Source: CAXSEF01 sp964236535
Lineage (GTDB): Bacteria; Pseudomonadota; Alphaproteobacteria; Acetobacterales; Acetobacteraceae
Assembly: GCA_964236535.1 (NCBI GenBank)
Contig: CAXSEF010000075.1
Coordinates: forward strand, 1-16,021
Length of the DNA stretch: 16,021 nt
Direction of reading: 5' to 3'
Shown here: positions 14,232 to 16,021 of the stretch, piece after piece
Position numbering within the stretch: position 1 is the stretch's first letter
How the letters are laid out: every line of letters starts with the position of its first letter
Translations under genes and position numbers: made by a program
Notes under the pieces: model-generated
The model's database searches: none
Told to the model about the DNA's origin: nothing
What the model saw: the letters and a program-made list of their open reading frames with translations, nothing else

Positions 14232-15141
14232 ATGCAGCGACGCGATGTTCCGCAGGGCGGGGCTGGCTACTGGGTTGCGCTTTCGGCCGCCAGCGTGTTC
14301 GGGGCGAACCTTGGCGACACGGTCTCGCACAGCCTGCATCTGGGGCATGTGCGGGGGCTGCCGATCCTGGCGCTGGCGTTCGCGCTGGTGGTGGCCGGGG
14401 AGCGGCGTTCGGTGCGGTCGGGCGTGGTCTGGTACTGGTCGGCGATCGTGATCCTGCGGACCGCGGCGACCAACCTCGCGGACCTGGCGACGCATGACCT
14501 GCGGTTCGGCTGGGCGGGGCTGATCGGGGTGCTGGCGGTGCTGCTGGCGGGTGTGGTGGCGGCGCGGGGGCGAGTGGGGGGGCTGGAGCGCGGGGCGGGC
14601 GGCCTGGCGCGCGGCGCGGGTGGTGGGGAGCAGGGTGCGCGCGGCCGGGGGTCCGCGGGGGGGGGGGGGGGGGGCGGGGGGGGGGGGGGGGGGGGGGCGG
14701 GGCGGGGGGGGGGGGGGGCCGGGGGGGGGGGGGGGGGGGGTGCCGGAGGTGGATGGCTGGTACTGGGTGGCGATGCTGGTGGCGGGGACGCTGGGGACGG
14801 TGCTGGGGGACTGCGCCTCGGACGGGCTCGGGCTGGGCACCGGGGTGGCGACGCTGTGCTGCGGGGCGGGGGTTGCGGCGGTGTTCGTGGGGCGGCGCTG
14901 GCTGCGGGGGGCGGCGGGGTACTGGCTGCCGGTGGTGGCCATCCGGACGGCGGGGACGACGCTCGGGGATTTCTGGGTGGACGGGCTGGCGCTCGGGCTG
15001 CCGGTGGCGACCGCGTGCAGCGGGGTGGCGTTCGTGCTGGCGGTGGTGGCCGGACGGGCGTGGGCGACGCTCGGGGCGGGCGGGGGTCGGGGCGGCTTTG
15101 CCGGGCGGCCTGCCGGTCCGGGCGGGGCGTCGGTACCCTGA
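14232..15141 (+). pseudogene. COG4705-type integral membrane protein, frame-shifted at a poly-G tract
   Basis: Two halves of one membrane protein lie in different frames. The first half starts at the ATG at 14232, preceded by GGGGGA. The second half runs in the +1 frame from VPEVDGWYW (14740) to the TGA at 15139-15141. Together they show four copies of a repeat unit, YW-(about 10)-G-x-x-LGD-(about 5)-L-x-LG: YWVALSAASVFGANLGD, YWSAIVILRTAATNLAD, YWVAMLVAGTLGTVLGD and YWLPVVAIRTAGTTLGD, each with hydrophobic segments. This pattern matches the uncharacterised COG4705 family, about 250 residues long. The halves meet in an 84-bp G tract whose length decides the frame. It may be a genuine frameshift, a slippage switch or an assembly error, so calling it a pseudogene is provisional. 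Confidence 0.75.
14657..14740 (+). repeat. 84-bp poly-G tract inside the membrane-protein gene
   Basis: Only five C residues interrupt 84 positions: G runs of 18, 22, 4, 15 and 20 separated by C at 14675, 14698, 14703 and CC at 14719-14720. All frames read almost entirely Gly here. The tract lies exactly where the linker between the two halves of the membrane protein should be. Such a tract would be prone to polymerase slippage, could form G-quadruplexes and is also the kind of sequence that sequencing or assembly gets wrong. Confidence 0.9.
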
Positions 15142-15170
15142 GCCTGACAGCCGGGAGCCTGACAGCCGGG
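15141..15170 (+). repeat. Exact 15-bp tandem duplication after the membrane-protein gene
   Basis: AGCCTGACAGCCGGG occurs twice back to back (15141-15155 and 15156-15170), immediately at the stop codon of the COG4705-type gene and in the gap shared with the convergent TetR gene. A further partial CCGGGCCTGG unit follows twice. The rest of this ~168-bp gap holds no gene or clear terminator. Confidence 0.75.
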
Positions 15171-15309
15171 CCTGGTGGAACCGGGCCTGGAGACGCGATG
15201 CCTCGACGGGCGCCTTGCGGCATGCCCCGCATCCAGGGGTGCGGCCGGGTCAGGCGAGCGGGCGCTGGCCGATGGCTTCGGACGCGGGCCGACGAGCCGT
15301 TCGGGCACG

Positions 15310-15984
15310 TCATTTCTGCGGCGGGCGAACCATGACATCCGGGCTCGCCGGAGCCGGGCTGGCCAGGCAGCCCCGCAGGACGGTGTCGGACAGGGCGTTC
15401 GACCAGGCGGCATCGAGCGGCTGGCCGAACAGCAGGCGCAGATAGATCGCGCCGACGGCGGCGTCGAGGACCAGCGGCACGTCGAGGTCGGCGCGAAACT
15501 CGCCGCGTTCGATGCCGCGGGTCAGGAGCCGGGCACTCTCGCGGCGCAGCGGCTCGGAGAACGCCTCCAGGAACGTCTGGCGGATCGCCGGCTCGCTCTG
15601 GGCCTGCGCGATGACCGAGGCGGCGACCCGGCCCGCCGGTCCGGCCAGCGCGCGCGCCAGCGAACCGGTCAGCACCCGGAAATCCGCGGCGGCATCGCCG
15701 GTCCGGACGCAGCTGAGCTGCGGCCTGAACGCCTCGAGAAAGCTCTCGATCGCGAGCAGGCCCTTGCTTGGCCACCAGCGATAGATCGTGGTGCGTGCGA
15801 CACCCGAGCGCAGCGCGACCGCATCGGTGGAGAACCGGCCGAGCCCGGTCTCCACCAGGATCGCGTAGGCGGCGTCCAGGACGGCACGCCGCGACGCCTC
15901 GCTGCGTGGCCGCCCGGCCGGGGGCGGAACCGCGGGGGCCGGGCCGTCGGGACCTGAGGCGAGGCTTTGCGGCGAACGCTCCAT
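15310..15984 (-). CDS. TetR/AcrR family transcriptional regulator
   Basis: A 224-residue repressor-type protein. After a Pro-rich N-terminal extension (about 1-27) comes the TetR DNA-binding domain at about 30-82. Helix 1 is RRAVLDAAYAILVETG, and the recognition region is FSTDAVALRSGVARTTIYRW with the WPSKGLL continuation typical of the family. The C-terminal ligand-binding and dimerisation domain (about 90-210) is helical and contains ARLLTRGIERGEFRADLDVP, a common element of AcrR-type C-terminal domains. The start at 15984 is preferred; an in-frame ATG at 16017 would add 11 residues encoded by the tandem repeat. AGGA in the adjacent repeat unit can serve as its ribosome binding site. The target is unknown. 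The convergent membrane-protein gene is a neighbour, not necessarily a target, and an upstream divergent gene would be outside the window. Confidence 0.9.
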   Translation of the reverse strand: MERSPQSLASGPDGPAPAVPPPAGRPRSEASRRAVLDAAYAILVETGLGRFSTDAVALRSGVARTTIYRWWPSKGLLAIESFLEAFRPQLSCVRTGDAAADFRVLTGSLARALAGPAGRVAASVIAQAQSEPAIRQTFLEAFSEPLRRESARLLTRGIERGEFRADLDVPLVLDAAVGAIYLRLLFGQPLDAAWSNALSDTVLRGCLASPAPASPDVMVRPPQK

Positions 15985-15990
15985 CGTCGA

Positions 15991-16020
15991 TGTCCTGTGC
16001 AACCTTGTCCTGTGCAACCT
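15991..16020 (-). promoter_or_regulatory. 15-bp tandem repeat upstream of the TetR gene, possible operator
   Basis: TGTCCTGTGCAACCT occurs twice in tandem (15991-16005 and 16006-16020) and ends at the window edge. On the coding strand each unit reads AGGTTGCACAGGACA. The unit nearest the gene provides the AGGA of the ribosome binding site, and the TTGCAC parts resemble a -35-like hexamer. TetR genes are often autoregulated from sites at this location, so an operator role is plausible but unproven. Confidence 0.5.
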
Positions 16021-16021
16021 T

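Noticed and set aside
14267..15775. Long Pro-rich minus-strand open frame opposite the membrane-protein gene
   Set aside because: It is the complement of the poly-G and G-rich sequence, so the Pro runs are compositional. The plus strand has the four-fold membrane repeat.
1..16021. A coherent undescribed defence, secretion or biosynthetic system
   Set aside because: The genes are scattered metabolic, envelope and regulatory functions in several short transcription units, with no shared logic beyond the aroE-coaE-dnaQ cluster.

Overview
The window is very GC-rich DNA that reads like the chromosome of an alphaproteobacterium, most plausibly an Acetobacteraceae relative. I infer this from the aroE-coaE-dnaQ gene order, the style of the heparinase II/III protein and the IS types; no rRNA or other phylogenetic marker is present to prove it. 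Most genes are ordinary chromosomal genes. I do not see a convincing undescribed defence, biosynthetic or mobile system. The more unusual items are regulatory or structural DNA: an interspersed repeat family, dense hairpins, a poly-G tract inside a gene, and a membrane-anchored orphan receiver protein.

Layout. Positions 1-780 hold the debris of two unrelated insertion sequences fused out of frame. A membrane fatty acid desaturase (819-1844, minus) follows. Positions 1845-2575 hold no convincing gene but contain repeat copy A. A 94-residue orphan protein (2576-2860, minus) is separated from a secreted S53 (sedolisin) protease (3091-4974, minus) by a 19-bp perfect hairpin. The protease is divergent from a membrane-anchored SPFH/band-7 protein (5365-6405, plus). 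That gene converges, with only 9 bp between stops, on a two-gene minus-strand unit: heparinase II/III-family protein (7740-9335), then an LplT-like MFS transporter (6415-7722). Repeat copies B and C flank a small plus-strand protein resembling general stress protein 17M (9652-10053).

The minus-strand cluster aroE (13056-13898), coaE (12060-12731), dnaQ (11386-12063) and a membrane-anchored receiver-domain protein (10277-11401) covers shikimate synthesis, the last step of CoA synthesis and replication proofreading. coaE and dnaQ overlap by 4 nt, and dnaQ overlaps the receiver gene by about 16 nt, so these three are probably co-translated. The aroE-coaE gap carries six alternating TGTCCGG/CCGGACA half-sites. 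Divergent from aroE lies a COG4705-type integral membrane protein (14232-15141, plus), broken by an 84-bp almost pure G tract that changes the reading frame. A TetR-family regulator (15310-15984, minus) closes the window.

Signals that recur across the window are a modular ~195-bp palindromic repeat (copies at about 2346, 9431, 10068 and, inverted, 14014) and two exact 15-bp tandem duplications flanking the TetR gene.
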